From: JBCFAY01 sp038562375
GTDB taxonomy: Bacteria > Bacillota > Clostridia > Christensenellales > CAG-138
NCBI GenBank assembly: GCA_038562375.1
Contig: JBCFAY010000021.1
Span: 1-58,935, forward strand
Length of the DNA stretch: 58,935 bases
Direction of reading: 5' to 3'
Shown: positions 50,892 through 58,887 of the stretch, piece by piece
How the letters are laid out: every line of letters begins with the position of its first letter
Numbering within the stretch: position 1 is the first letter of the stretch
The notes under the pieces: model-generated
What the model saw: the letters and a program-made list of their open reading frames with translations, nothing else
Database searches by the model: none
What the model was told of the DNA's origin: nothing
Translations under genes and position numbers: made by a program

Positions 50892-52169
50892 TCAGTATAA
50901 GTATGACCGGATCCTGTTCGCGCCGGCTTGGTTCACCGCGCCGTAGACGGTGCTCAGCCGAAAATGCTGGGCGGCTCCGGCCTCCGCCATGTCGGTGATT
51001 TTCCGCCCGTCCCTCACATAATCCCCGCCCAGAACCTTCTCCACGGCGGGCAGATCCACCAGTTCATCCCGGTTGCCCACGCTGACGATGGCGTCGGCGG
51101 CGGGCACCGCGTCCAAAAGCGGGAAATCCCGGCCGTCCTCGCCGCACATCTCGAATGTGATCACGGTGGTTTTGATACCGTTTTCCTCGCACAGCCGGCA
51201 CATCATGAACTGGTCGCTCATGGACATGCCGCCTCCCTCCTGGGTGAGCACGACGCCGTCCGCCCGCATGAAGCGCAGCAGGTTGACAACGTGACGCGCT
51301 CTGCGCTCCTTCTGCAAGGAGGTCTTGGCATGGCCTTCCGTGAGAACGACGGGGCACAGGGCGAGCTCCTTGCCGTCCCTCCGGCACAGCGCCTTGAGCA
51401 CGGGATTGTTCAGGTGCACGTAGGTGGGCACCGTTATGTGGGAGTGGTTGCCGCTGACCAGTGCCCCGCCGAACAGCTCGGCGGGCTGGACCACGGTGGG
51501 CATGAAGTCGTCCATGGTCTCGCCGTAAAAGAACGTCTGGAGCAGAGGCCCTTGGGACTGGGTCTGGTAGATATAGGCGATGCGGGGAAGCGCGCCGCCC
51601 GTGTCCAGCCCGACCTCGGGGATGCGCTCCACCCGGTCGGGCGGCGCGTCTGAGATGGCCCGGGCGAGATACTCGGACACCCGGATGGCGCCGCGCCGCA
51701 GGGCGTCGTCGAATTCGGCGTTGGACACATTTTCCCGCGGCCGGCCCGTAAGCACTAGGTGAAACAGAGCGCTGAAGGGCGAGTATGCGCTGCCGCTGCC
51801 TCCCATGTCCATCACGGCCTCCCGGGTGACCCGCAGCCCTCCCTTGTCCTTGGGCATTTCGGCGGCGATCAGTACCGCCATATCCGTAAAGCGTTTGACG
51901 ATACCCTGCCCCGCGCCCCAAGGGGCGCTGTCAAACCCCGGGTACGTCCCGCCGCCCTCTCGCGCCCTGGCTTCGAAAATATCCAGCACGTGCACGATGC
52001 GGGTGGATTCCCCGGGCCTGACGATGTCGGCGCGGACCTCCTCCAGCCTGTCGTCCTGGGCCAGGATCTCCTGCACCTCCCGTAGGGGAACACTCAGGCG
52101 GCCGCCTGAGAAACTCAGGGCGGGGCCTGCCGTCAGGGAAAGAACCTGATAAGAGCGGATTTCAATCAA
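50892..52169 (-). CDS. GrdE-like protein (reductase component B proprotein family) without the processing cysteine
   Basis: A 425-residue protein similar over its length to GrdE, the partner of GrdB: I-V-R-P-G-E-S-T-R-I near 49-58, Y-P-G-F near 76, V-M-D-M-G-G-S-G-S-A-Y-S-P-F-S near 119-133, and P-T-Y-V-H-L-N-N-P-V near 248-257. In the known GrdE the proprotein is cut in front of a cysteine in V-S-G-N-C, which becomes a pyruvoyl group. Here the sequence is V-S-G-N-H-S-H-I-T (His242), so that cysteine is missing. Start: TTG at 52169 with GGGAGG at 8 bases; the longer frame has no start signal. Confidence 0.85.
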   Translation of the reverse strand: MIEIRSYQVLSLTAGPALSFSGGRLSVPLREVQEILAQDDRLEEVRADIVRPGESTRIVHVLDIFEARAREGGGTYPGFDSAPWGAGQGIVKRFTDMAVLIAAEMPKDKGGLRVTREAVMDMGGSGSAYSPFSALFHLVLTGRPRENVSNAEFDDALRRGAIRVSEYLARAISDAPPDRVERIPEVGLDTGGALPRIAYIYQTQSQGPLLQTFFYGETMDDFMPTVVQPAELFGGALVSGNHSHITVPTYVHLNNPVLKALCRRDGKELALCPVVLTEGHAKTSLQKERRARHVVNLLRFMRADGVVLTQEGGGMSMSDQFMMCRLCEENGIKTTVITFEMCGEDGRDFPLLDAVPAADAIVSVGNRDELVDLPAVEKVLGGDYVRDGRKITDMAEAGAAQHFRLSTVYGAVNQAGANRIRSYLY

Positions 52170-52263
52170 AGCTGATACCTCCCGTCTGTCTGCCGTCGGA
52201 GCCGAACCCTGTCGCCGGGGGAGGGCGGCGGTCATCCCGCCGCCCTGCGCGCCGGTGCAGCGG

Positions 52264-53385
52264 TTACTCGCTGACGACTTCTTTGTTCCATGCCTCCAGC
52301 ATGGTTTCGTTCTGCAGTTCCAAGGCGTCCCAATCGAGCTGAATCAGCTTGTCGCCCTTCTGGGGATGTATGATTTCCGCAAGATCCGCAGGGAGCACCA
52401 CCGTGGAATTGGTGGGAGCGTAGTAGAGGATCTGGGCGTAGCCCTTCTGCAGTTCCTCCGACAAAAGGATCTCGATGGCCTTCTTCGCCAGGTCCAGATT
52501 CTTGGTACCCTTGGGGATGACGGCCACGTTCATGGTGATGGGGCTGCCCTCCTCGGGTATGACGATGCCGATGGGCGCGCCCGCGGCTTTAAAGCTTGCC
52601 GTGAGGCCGCTCAACATGGTAAAGACGTCGATCTCGTTGTTCTCGATCATCGGGGGAATCTGCCCGGACTCGTCGTAGAACGCCCGGATGGGCTTCAATG
52701 CCTTCACTTTGGCGATGCCCAGGGACAGGTCCGTCTCATCCCCGCCGGCAAGCCTGTTGATCATCGCCAGGAAGGCGACGCCGTTGGCCCCGGGAATAGC
52801 CCCCAGGGCGATGCGGTTCTTATACTGGTCGCCCCACAGGTCTTCCCAGGAGGTGGGCGGCTGAGATACCCGGTCGAGGGAATACCCCACGGCCACCACC
52901 TGAATGGAGACGCCGTAACCGCCGGGCAGTTTTGCCTCGGGGATCAGCTTGTCGTAGTTGGGGATGGTTTCGTCGGCGGGGAGTATTACGTCATCCTTGA
53001 GCAGCTTGGAAACGCTGTCGATGGGCACGATGGCCACGTCGATGCTGGGGTTGCCTTTTTCCGTGTACAGCTTGGTCAGCCTGTCGGTGGTGGAGCCGGT
53101 CAGGTACTCGAACGTGGCTCCGGTTTCCTGCTCAAACCGGGGCACAAGGTATTCGTCCAGAACCTTGGGATTGTTGCCGCCCCAAACGGCCAGCGTAAAC
53201 GTCCGTCCTTCCCCGATGCGCGGCGATTCCTGGGCGCCCGGCGATTCCTGGGTGTCCGGCGGCGCCTGCGTAGGCTGGGCGGCGTCGCCGGACGTATCCC
53301 CCGAGCCCTGGGCACAGGCCATCAACGCGAAACTGAGCAAAAACAGGAATACCAGCAGCCATGCCAGCTTTTTTGTCCTTTTCAT
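52264..53385 (-). CDS. Extracellular solute-binding lipoprotein, PotD type
   Basis: A 373-residue binding protein of the ABC importer. The signal peptide ends at L-M-A-C (Cys24), followed by a flexible Pro/Ser/Gln linker (to about 65). The mature lobes show T-L-A-V-W-G-G-N-N-P near 70, S-I-D-V-A-I-V-P near 118, P-T-S-W-E-D-L-W near 181 and N-E-I-D-V-F near 258, as in the PotD/PotF and thiamine or iron binding group. The substrate is likely a small organic ion, but the pocket cannot be read with confidence. GGAGGAGA precedes the ATG at 53385. Confidence 0.9.
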   Translation of the reverse strand: MKRTKKLAWLLVFLFLLSFALMACAQGSGDTSGDAAQPTQAPPDTQESPGAQESPRIGEGRTFTLAVWGGNNPKVLDEYLVPRFEQETGATFEYLTGSTTDRLTKLYTEKGNPSIDVAIVPIDSVSKLLKDDVILPADETIPNYDKLIPEAKLPGGYGVSIQVVAVGYSLDRVSQPPTSWEDLWGDQYKNRIALGAIPGANGVAFLAMINRLAGGDETDLSLGIAKVKALKPIRAFYDESGQIPPMIENNEIDVFTMLSGLTASFKAAGAPIGIVIPEEGSPITMNVAVIPKGTKNLDLAKKAIEILLSEELQKGYAQILYYAPTNSTVVLPADLAEIIHPQKGDKLIQLDWDALELQNETMLEAWNKEVVSE

Positions 53386-53513
53386 AAAGGTCTCCTCCTC
53401 ATTTCGTCGTTTTTCAGATGCCATACGGGTGCAACTCGTGTTCCCTTGTATGTGGACCGTTGTACCTGGATTTCACCCCCTTCGGCGCCGGTCCTTCCCA
53501 CGGGGCCCGGCGG

Positions 53514-55277
53514 TTATTTAAGTTTTTCAAGACCTATGACGCGGTTTACGATATACAGGATCAGCAGGCTAAAACAGATGAGAACCAGGCTGACCGCCGC
53601 GATCTTTGGCGACCATACGATGTCCAGATCCGTCATGATCTTGACGGGCAGCGTCAGCTGGCCTGTTCCGGAGGTGAGCATGGTGGCGGTAACTTCGTCG
53701 AAGGATACGATGAATGCCATGATGAACGCCGACACCAGCCCTGTCTTCAGCGCGGGCAGTATGATGGACCAGAGGATGCGCAGGCGGCCGGCGCCCAGCA
53801 CAAACGCGGCCTCTTCCTGGGAAACGTCCAGATTGTTGATGGCCGCGCCCACGTTGTTCACGATGTAGGGCAGCGTGATGAGCACGTGCACCAGCACCAG
53901 CCGGTTGAAATTAAAGGGGAGGCCTGTAGCCTGGAACAGCAGCACCATCCCCACCGCGAGAACGATGGCGGGTATGGTCAGGGGCGAAAGCAGCGCCCAG
54001 TTGAAAAAACCGAAGAGAGGGTGCTTGCCGCCCAGCAGGCGCCGGAGGCCGAATACGGCCATGGTGCCGATAACGAGGCTGATGAGCACGGAGCACAGCC
54101 CCAGCTTAAGGGACATCAACGCCGCCTTGAGGTATGCCGGGTCGGACACCGCGGCGATGATCCATCGCAGCGTGAAACCCTCGTTGACGCCCATCAGCTC
54201 CGAGTTGGAAAATGCGGAGCGGATGAGCAGCAGCAGCGGCAGCACCAGAAACGCGATGCCGAAGATCACCATAATGCGCACAAGCTTTGTATCCACCAAG
54301 AGGGGTGATTTCCACTTGCGGGGCGCCGTCCCAGCCTCCCCGCGCCGTCCTTCCCTCGGGCTTGCCGCTGCCCGCCTTCGGGCCTTGGGTTCGGGGAACA
54401 GAGCGACGAGCGCGGCGATCCTGCTGCGCAGGTAGATGCCGGCCGTACCCCTCTGGAGCCGCCGCGTCAGCCCGACGAGACAGAGGATTCCCGCCAGAAG
54501 CAGGAAGGACAGCGCTGCAGCCAGCCCCCAGTTGAGCGAGTGCATCTGCTGATAGATGAGCGTGGACAGCACGAAGAACTTGCCCTGGCCCAGCGCCTTG
54601 GGCGTGACGAAGGCGGATATGGTCCTGAGAAACACCAGGGAAAAGCCTGCGAACAGGCCGACGAGCGTCTGGGGCGTCACCACGCGGAAGAACGTGTACA
54701 GGCGGCTCGCACCCAGGCTGTAGGCGGCCTCCTCCAGCCTCTCGTCCACGCCCTCGATGGCCGCCTTCAGGGGCAGTATCATGTAGGGAAAGAAGTTGTA
54801 TACAAGCGCCGGGATGATGGCCCGCGTGGTGCCCAAAAACTCGATGGGCGCGTCGATGACCGACAGGGCCGTCAGGAACCGATTGATGATGCCCGCGCCC
54901 CCCAGGATCTGCATCCAGGCAACGGTCCGCACCATGAGGTTGGTCATCATGGGGGAGAGCACCAGAGCCAGTATCAGCACCTTATAGGGCGATTTGTTCC
55001 GCGCGAGGTAATAGGCTACCGGGTAGGAAAGCACGGTCAGGATTGCCGCCACCGTGAGGCCGATGCCGATGGTGCGCAGTATGATGCCCCTGTAAAAGGG
55101 ATCCAGCAGCGCCTTGGCATAATTTGCAAACCCGAACTCCCCCTTGGGCGTGACGCTGTACACCGCCAGCATCACCAGCGACACCATCACGAGAAACCCC
55201 ACCAGCAGCATGGCCGGACCCAGAAGCCCCAGGATCGAGGCATGCCGTCGCATCTTCCTGCTCAGAGTCTCTTCCAT
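53514..55277 (-). CDS. Fused ABC importer permease (PotB-PotC-like halves)
   Basis: A 587-residue membrane protein made of two permease halves that are usually separate genes. Each half has about six helices and one EAA loop: E-E-A-A-Y-S-L-G-A-S near 190 and E-E-A-A-F-V-L-G-A-G near 490. A charged linker (about 295-330, rich in Arg and Ala) joins them. It supplies the whole channel for the ATPase and binding protein encoded next to it. The ATG lies 8 bases after GGGAGGA. A gap of 363 bases separates it from ubiD. Confidence 0.9.
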   Translation of the reverse strand: MEETLSRKMRRHASILGLLGPAMLLVGFLVMVSLVMLAVYSVTPKGEFGFANYAKALLDPFYRGIILRTIGIGLTVAAILTVLSYPVAYYLARNKSPYKVLILALVLSPMMTNLMVRTVAWMQILGGAGIINRFLTALSVIDAPIEFLGTTRAIIPALVYNFFPYMILPLKAAIEGVDERLEEAAYSLGASRLYTFFRVVTPQTLVGLFAGFSLVFLRTISAFVTPKALGQGKFFVLSTLIYQQMHSLNWGLAAALSFLLLAGILCLVGLTRRLQRGTAGIYLRSRIAALVALFPEPKARRRAAASPREGRRGEAGTAPRKWKSPLLVDTKLVRIMVIFGIAFLVLPLLLLIRSAFSNSELMGVNEGFTLRWIIAAVSDPAYLKAALMSLKLGLCSVLISLVIGTMAVFGLRRLLGGKHPLFGFFNWALLSPLTIPAIVLAVGMVLLFQATGLPFNFNRLVLVHVLITLPYIVNNVGAAINNLDVSQEEAAFVLGAGRLRILWSIILPALKTGLVSAFIMAFIVSFDEVTATMLTSGTGQLTLPVKIMTDLDIVWSPKIAAVSLVLICFSLLILYIVNRVIGLEKLK

Positions 55278-55640
55278 AAACAGCTTCCTCCCAAATCATC
55301 GTCATGTGGGTTCGGCAGGCGGGACGGGTCGGCCGCCGTAAACCGCGCTCACGAGGCGGTGTGACGGCGCCCAGGGAGATCGTCGCCCCGCACCGTTGTG
55401 CTTTCCTGCGGCGCTCGGAAACATGAAATCCGTATATCCGGTACGCCGAGCATTCGCGGGCACGGGTTTCCCCGCGGTTGCATGCGCGGTCATCAGATGA
55501 GAAGCGCGGGCCTTGCGGGTTCACACACGTATGCGCCGTGCGCCGAAGGTGGCGCGTGCCTGTTCCGAGGAACGCCAAGCGCAATAAGCCTTCGAACAAT
55601 CATGCGCACGCCTGCCTGTTCCGCCCCGCGTCAAGGAACG
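55278..55640. other. Gap between ubiD and the permease gene
   Basis: About 360 GC-rich bases inside the cassette. I see no gene, terminator or clear promoter. Two short direct repeats of CGGAACAGGCA occur on the minus strand near 55555-55625. A promoter for the transporter-reductase genes could lie here. Confidence 0.45.
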
Positions 55641-56984
55641 TCAGCGGTTTCCGCCGCCCAGGAATTTTTCTAGATCCACCGCGGGATAGCGCACCCGCCG
55701 GTAGTCGTCCTTGATGGCCAGATCCAGCGTGGCGTCGACGGCGTATTTGCTCTGCATCCCTTCTGCGTCGGTGGTCGGATCGTTCTCCATGCCCTGGGCA
55801 TAGGGGATAGTGATGATGTCCCTGCGCGCATCCACCCGGGTAGCCATGGCCCACAGGATGTCCGTCGGCTGATAGATATCGATGTCGGTGTCCACCACGA
55901 CGGCCGCCTTGATGTTTACGTGGGCAGTGAGGGCGGCCAGGGCGATGTTCTTGGGTTCGCCCTGGTTCTTCTTGTCGATGGCCACGATTGCCATGAATCC
56001 GCTGGCGTAGGGGGCAAGGTGCACGGCACGCACGTTTGGGGAGACGTAGCGCGTCAGGTTCCTGAGCTTGATCTCCCGGGGCAGAACGTTGCCGATATAG
56101 ATGTGCTCGAAGGTGCCGGGAATGAGCGTCCTGTAGATGGGATTGTTCCGGTAGCTGACGGCGCTGACCTCGAACACGGGATTCTGGTAGACCTCTCCGA
56201 AATGGCCCGTAAACTCGGCCAGCGGCCCCTCGGGCTCCCGCAGCCGGGGCAGGAGGTGCCCCTCCAATACGATCTCCGCGTCGGCGGGCACGAGGATATC
56301 CAGCGTGCTGCACTTGCACACGGGCAGCGGCTTGCCCCGGATGGCACCGGCCAGCATCGCCTCATCCTCCTCGATGCGAAAGCCCGCTGCAATTTCCACC
56401 GCGGGATCCACGCCGATGACAACGGCCACGGGCAGGGGCTGCCCCCGCTGCTCCGCCTTTTCGTAGAAGTCGGCAAGATGCCGCCAGGCGTTCATGTTGA
56501 TGCCGGTCCTCCTGGGACCCTTGATCTGAAGACGGTTATAGGAATAGTTGTGCCTCCCTGTGTCGGGATCCCTGCCGATCATAAGCCCCGACGTGACATA
56601 GGGGCCCGCGTCGCCCCGATTGTGCCAGGGGATGGGCAGCAGTTCCCGCAGGCGGATATCGTCGCCCAGCACGACGTTCTCCTTAAAGGGCGCATCCTCT
56701 ACCACCTGGGGCTCGATGAGATGCGCCAGGGCGTGCTCCAGACGCGCGCTGATGTCCTGGGGCTCCGTGCCCATGGCCAGGGCAATGCGCCGGATGTTGC
56801 CCAATAGCCCGCCTACCACAGGTATGCCGGAGGGATGGACAACATTTTGGAACAGCCCAATGGGCCGGTCCTGCTCCAGCATGGCCTCGGTGACGCTGGC
56901 CAGTTCGTAATCCAGCTCGACGGGCCGATCGATGTCGACCAGCTGGCGATGCTCCCTCAACGTCTGAAGATATTCCCTGAACAT
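55641..56984 (-). CDS. UbiD-family prenylated-FMN decarboxylase
   Basis: A 447-residue enzyme of the UbiD group, which reversibly (de)carboxylates unsaturated or aromatic acids using prenylated FMN. The cofactor region contains N-Y-S-Y-N-R-L-Q near 146-153 (Arg151). The catalytic E-x4-E motif is E-G-P-L-A-E with Glu252 and Glu257, followed by F-T-G-H-F-G. Length is typical. The flavin prenyltransferase UbiX is not in the window. It is the first gene after lacI, with GGAGG 5 bases before the ATG and an operator-like palindrome just upstream. The substrate is unknown. Confidence 0.92.
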   Translation of the reverse strand: MFREYLQTLREHRQLVDIDRPVELDYELASVTEAMLEQDRPIGLFQNVVHPSGIPVVGGLLGNIRRIALAMGTEPQDISARLEHALAHLIEPQVVEDAPFKENVVLGDDIRLRELLPIPWHNRGDAGPYVTSGLMIGRDPDTGRHNYSYNRLQIKGPRRTGINMNAWRHLADFYEKAEQRGQPLPVAVVIGVDPAVEIAAGFRIEEDEAMLAGAIRGKPLPVCKCSTLDILVPADAEIVLEGHLLPRLREPEGPLAEFTGHFGEVYQNPVFEVSAVSYRNNPIYRTLIPGTFEHIYIGNVLPREIKLRNLTRYVSPNVRAVHLAPYASGFMAIVAIDKKNQGEPKNIALAALTAHVNIKAAVVVDTDIDIYQPTDILWAMATRVDARRDIITIPYAQGMENDPTTDAEGMQSKYAVDATLDLAIKDDYRRVRYPAVDLEKFLGGGNR

Positions 56985-56998
56985 AGGCGCCTCCTCTA

Positions 56999-57012
56999 GT
57001 AATTCGATTTAC
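56999..57012. promoter_or_regulatory. Operator-like palindrome upstream of ubiD
   Basis: GTAATTCGATTTAC is nearly palindromic around TCGA and shares its core with the palindrome in front of lacI. On the minus strand it reads into TATTAT, a possible -10 box, 15-28 bases before the ubiD ATG. Confidence 0.6.
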
Positions 57013-57186
57013 ATAATACGACGTTTTTCGGAAAAATTGAGTCCACGCGATTATGACGGATGAAACTTAGGAAAAGAAAATCGTGCGGTTGTGCGGTGCG
57101 GAAAGCCAGTGACATGCGCAGATACAAGCGAAGCAAAAATCTTATCGTCGGAGGGTTATAGAGATTGAATCCGGCGGACGCTATCG

Positions 57187-58209
57187 TCAGGAGGACTGCC
57201 GGGGAACGAAGCGGGTGGGCAGCAGGATGGTCGCGTGGCTGATGGCTTTGGTCTTGATCTTCTGCAGGAGGAGCTCTCCTCCCTGGTACCCCAGTTGGTA
57301 AGCATCCTGGTTGATGGAGGATAGCTCCGGAGTGGCCATTTTGCACAGGATCGTGTCGCCGTAACCGATCACCGCCACGTCGCCCGGCACGGCGATCCGC
57401 TGATCGCCAAGCGCCTTCATGCATGCTATTGCCATGAGGTCGTTGGCCACGAGTATAGCGTCCGGCCTTGCCTTGAGCAGTTTCTGTGCGGCGCGGTACG
57501 CCTGGTCGAAGTCGTATTTCCCCTCTTCCAGGCAACCCGGCGCCAGCTCCAGGTCGTGCTCCCGCAAGGCTTCCTGATAGCCCAGGAGCTTTTCCCGGGA
57601 ATGGGGGTGGTTCCAGTTGCCCATAATGGCGGCAAATCTGCGGCGGCCGCCGGACACCAGGTAATGGATGGCTTCGCGCGCTCCCTGCGCATAATTGGAA
57701 TTGACGGAGCTGATGCCGGCGCGGGCGCTCTGGTCTGAGAAACTGCGGTTGACGAACACGACGCCGATACCGGTGTTCAGCAGTTTTCTGATGTAGCCGT
57801 CATCCTGGTCCAAGTTGAGCTTGTTGGGGTAGCCGATGAAGATCACCCCATCCACGGACTGGCCCAGCAAGCTCTCCACGCATTTGCGCTCCAAATCCAG
57901 ATCGTTTTTGTTGATCAGGACCATCATGCTGTAGCCTTCCTGGCGCAACCGCTCCTCGATACCTGTCGAAATGGCGGCGAAAAGGGGGTTTTCGATATTG
58001 GGAAGCACAATGCCGACGCTCCGGGTGGTCTGTGTCCGCAGGCTGCGTGCCACCTGGTTTGGAATGTACTGAAGCTCGTCGATGGCTGTTTCAATGCGCA
58101 GGCGGGTTTCGTCCCTTACCTCCAGGCTGCCGTTCAAAAAGCGTGAGACGGCGGCTTGGCTGACACCCGCATGTTTTGCGATATCGGAGAGCTTCGCCTT
58201 TTGGTTCAT
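57187..58209 (-). CDS. LacI-family transcriptional regulator
   Basis: A 340-residue repressor. Residues 7-27 form the helix-turn-helix (L-S-D-I-A-K-H-A-G-V-S-Q-A-A-V-S-R-F-L-N), followed by the hinge helix with R-S-L-R near 56. The periplasmic-binding-protein-like effector domain fills the rest (V-G-I-V-L-P-N-I-E-N-P-L-F near 65). The ligand is probably the substrate of the adjacent cassette or a derivative. Palindromes in front of its own gene and of ubiD suggest it controls both. Confidence 0.95.
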   Translation of the reverse strand: MNQKAKLSDIAKHAGVSQAAVSRFLNGSLEVRDETRLRIETAIDELQYIPNQVARSLRTQTTRSVGIVLPNIENPLFAAISTGIEERLRQEGYSMMVLINKNDLDLERKCVESLLGQSVDGVIFIGYPNKLNLDQDDGYIRKLLNTGIGVVFVNRSFSDQSARAGISSVNSNYAQGAREAIHYLVSGGRRRFAAIMGNWNHPHSREKLLGYQEALREHDLELAPGCLEEGKYDFDQAYRAAQKLLKARPDAILVANDLMAIACMKALGDQRIAVPGDVAVIGYGDTILCKMATPELSSINQDAYQLGYQGGELLLQKIKTKAISHATILLPTRFVPRQSS

Positions 58210-58230
58210 CGTACGGCCCCCATTCTGTTG

Positions 58231-58257
58231 TAAATCGATTTATTGACGTTATTATAT
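58231..58257 (-). promoter_or_regulatory. lacI promoter -10 box with LacI-type operator
   Basis: On the minus strand a perfect TATAAT (58257-58252) is followed by the 12-bp perfect palindrome TAAATCGATTTA (58231-58242), which would cover the start of transcription. A TCGACT 16 bp upstream of the -10 box is a possible -35. Confidence 0.7.
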
Positions 58258-58394
58258 CATATTTTATGATGAAGTCGATAGCCTATTTAAAGAATAACGA
58301 GTGTTTTATCCCAAGCATATATGTGCTTCTAATCTTCTTGAGTTTTGTAGGCTTTATGGGATGGTTTAAGAAAAAATGAAAAAGATAAACAATT

Positions 58395-58518
58395 GCAGCT
58401 ACCTATCTTTCCTTCACGCTGCAGCATGGTCGCAATGCGTCGTACCCGTAGGGTACTTCCTGTTGCTCCCTGCCTTGCGCAGCTCCGCTTCGCTCCTCCC
58501 GCCACAGGCGGCGCTCGG
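58395..58518 (-). repeat. Tandem repeat, copy 1 (5S-tail-like end)
   Basis: About 124 bp closely similar to 58695-58817, offset by exactly 300 bp at their common start GCAGCTACCTATCTTTCC. Read on the minus strand that start becomes GATAGGTAGCTGC, close to the 3' end of bacterial 5S rRNA (TAGGTCGCTGC). An inner hairpin GTACCC-GTA-GGGTAC is at 58442-58456. The remaining body does not look like 5S rRNA. Confidence 0.6.
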
Positions 58519-58636
58519 CAATTTTTCACAAGGAAGTTCGGGCGTGGGAGACGTGCCCGAACCTCCCGCCTGCGGGCGGTCACAGCTTAGTGCACTGCGT
58601 GCACGGAGCCATACCAGCTTAAAAAATAAACAACTG

Positions 58637-58690
58637 TTGTATTTCAAAAGAAAAAAGACCATGTTACACATGATCTCTTTTCTTTTGGTA
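58637..58690 (-). terminator. Long terminator-like hairpin after repeat copy 2
   Basis: On the minus strand, directly after the 5S-like tail of copy 2, an imperfect hairpin of about 20 bp with A/G-rich left arm and T/C-rich right arm closes on a CATG-TTACA-CATG top and runs into T-rich sequence. rRNA operon ends often look like this. Confidence 0.55.
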
Positions 58691-58694
58691 TCCG

Positions 58695-58817
58695 GCAGCT
58701 ACCTATCTTTCCTTCACGCTGCGGCAAGGTCGCAGCGCGTCGTGCCGGGGCACTTCCTTCTGCTCCCTGCCTTGCGCAGCTCCGCTTCGCTTACTCCGCC
58801 ACAGGCGGCGCTCGGCT
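58695..58817 (-). repeat. Tandem repeat, copy 2 (5S-tail-like end)
   Basis: Same unit as 58395-58518. The inner hairpin here is GTGCC-GG-GGCAC (58742-58753); both sides of the stem changed relative to copy 1 while pairing is kept. A hairpin CGCTGCG-7 nt-CGCAGCG lies at 58718-58738. Confidence 0.6.
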
Positions 58818-58887
58818 CCGCTGTGTCGCCAGCTCAGTGCGCGGAGCGCACGGAGTGGTGAGGCTTGGAAAGATCAGCAAACGTCTC

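Noticed and set aside
58266..58379. Short hydrophobic frame ending in three lysines
   Set aside because: There is no ribosome binding site, and it lies in the lacI upstream region among A/T-rich sequence; chance is sufficient.
58376..58861. 161-codon frame through the terminal repeats
   Set aside because: It has no ribosome binding site, its repeats follow the DNA repeat units, and the region shows RNA-like hairpins instead of protein constraints.
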